From Clostridium felsineum DSM 794 (GTDB lineage Bacteria; Bacillota; Clostridia; Clostridiales; Clostridiaceae): a stretch of DNA of 64,000 nt. Below the pieces are notes generated by a model. The model worked only from the letters and a program-made list of their open reading frames with translations, searched no databases and had not been told where the DNA came from. The translations under genes were made by a program, and so were the position numbers. Of this stretch, positions 63,464 through 64,000 are shown piece after piece. Positions within the stretch are counted from its first letter, which is position 1. Each line of letters begins with the position of its first letter. Location of the stretch: the NCBI RefSeq assembly GCF_002006355.2, contig NZ_CP096980.1, positions 3,534,001 through 3,598,000 on the forward strand. The letters run 5' to 3'.

Positions 63464-64000
63464 TTAAATAATATCTAATATTGATAGTGCAGCTGCTGCT
63501 TCAACAACAGGCACAGCCCTTAAAACTATACAAGGATCATGTCTTCCTTTTATACTTATTTCCTCATTTTCCATAGTCCTCATATTTATAGTGTTTTGAG
63601 CTTTATAAATGGATGCTGTAGGCTTAACTGCAACTCTAAACACAAGAGGCATTCCACTAGTTATTCCACCTAAAATACCACCATTATTATTCGAATAAGT
63701 TTTAACTTCTCCGCCTTCTGTATAAAAATTATCGTTAGCTTCTGAACCCATCATATTAGTTATATTAAAGCCTTCTCCAAATTCAACTCCTTTTACTGCT
63801 GGAATAGAAAATAACATATGACTTAATACACTTTCACAAGAATCAAAGAAAGGATCTCCTTTTCCTGCTGGAATGTTCAATGCACAACACTCTATTATGC
63901 CTCCAACCGAATCTAAATTATTTTTAGCATCTAATATAGTTTCTTTCATCTCTTCCCCCTTTTTATCATCCATTACAGGGAATTCCTTTTTTGTTAATGC
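63464..64000 (-). CDS. aroC: Chorismate synthase, 5' end cut by window
   Basis: Makes chorismate from EPSP with reduced FMN. The visible 178 residues are the C-terminal half: GGIIECCALNIPAGKGDP, FGEGF, NNNGGILGGITSGMP and KGRHDPCIVLRAVPVVEA. The frame continues without a stop to the window end, so the Met at 63973 is internal and the true start lies beyond 64000. It is 12 nt upstream of the aroE fusion. Confidence 0.95.
   Translation of the reverse strand, partial: ALTKKEFPVMDDKKGEEMKETILDAKNNLDSVGGIIECCALNIPAGKGDPFFDSCESVLSHMLFSIPAVKGVEFGEGFNITNMMGSEANDNFYTEGGEVKTYSNNNGGILGGITSGMPLVFRVAVKPTASIYKAQNTINMRTMENEEISIKGRHDPCIVLRAVPVVEAAAALSILDII

Noticed and set aside
1..64000. CRISPR array
   Set aside because: No set of regularly spaced direct repeats was seen; the repeated hairpins at 30277, 32041 and 33253 are irregularly spaced terminators.

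Overview
The window is AT-rich and most genes have strong Shine-Dalgarno sequences. Gene content (type III glutamine synthetase, LonA plus LonB, PyrI/PyrK-type pyrimidine genes, EFR1 ferredoxin-flavodoxin, a dockerin-bearing cellulase, a UviA/TcdR-like sigma factor) points to a spore-forming Clostridium sensu stricto. The order lon-lonB-clpX-clpP-tig-...-carBA-...-pyr genes-...-glnN-...-pyc resembles the C. acetobutylicum group. That placement is inferred from gene content and order, not from any search.

Layout. 0.3-9.6 kb (minus strand): dapF, a ComEC-like protein with a degenerate metal site, an SDR, trmB, an M50 protease, then a cell-envelope block in which an L,D-transpeptidase sits between two copies of a phosphodiester-glycosidase/propeller gene pair. 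9.7-11.2 kb (plus): perR and a lipid-anchored or membrane-anchored protein. 11.4-20.2 kb (minus): protein quality control (engB, lonA, lonB, clpX, clpP, tig). 20.3-26.9 kb: carBA preceded by a long leader with a distal promoter, a PyrR site, two terminators, ArgR-like boxes and a proximal promoter. 27-33 kb: GNAT, lepB, an arginase-like protein and four tandem DUF975 membrane proteins. 33.3-37.4 kb: pyrBIFKD behind a second PyrR attenuator. 37.5-48.1 kb: DedA, EFR1, glnN with an upstream cre-like site, pspC, pyc, a soluble chemoreceptor-like protein and a GH5-dockerin cellulase.

48.48-56.85 kb is accessory DNA. It starts at a lone 3' fragment of a tRNA gene (probably tRNA-Arg), as left by an integrative element, and ends with an IS256-family insertion next to a truncated molybdopterin oxidoreductase. 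Inside it is the most interesting locus: a UviA/TcdR-type sigma factor gene overlapping a UviB/BhlA-type holin-like gene, followed by a 714-residue protein with four peptidoglycan-binding repeats, a DUF1906 glycoside-hydrolase-like domain and a hydrophobic C-terminal hairpin. A second gene upstream encodes a small SH3-like protein. The large protein and the small protein each have the same promoter, TTTACA-N16-CTYTKTAT, of the kind used by TcdR/UviA/BotR sigma factors. The sigma gene has a vegetative promoter carrying an imperfect LexA box. I read this as a DNA-damage-inducible, holin-released bacteriocin-like system, with a convergent two-TM protein as a possible immunity gene.

56.9-64 kb returns to core genes: a hybrid histidine-kinase-like sensor, tsaD, a RusA-like resolvase behind a near-consensus SOS box, and aroK, a chorismate mutase-shikimate dehydrogenase fusion, and aroC cut by the window end.
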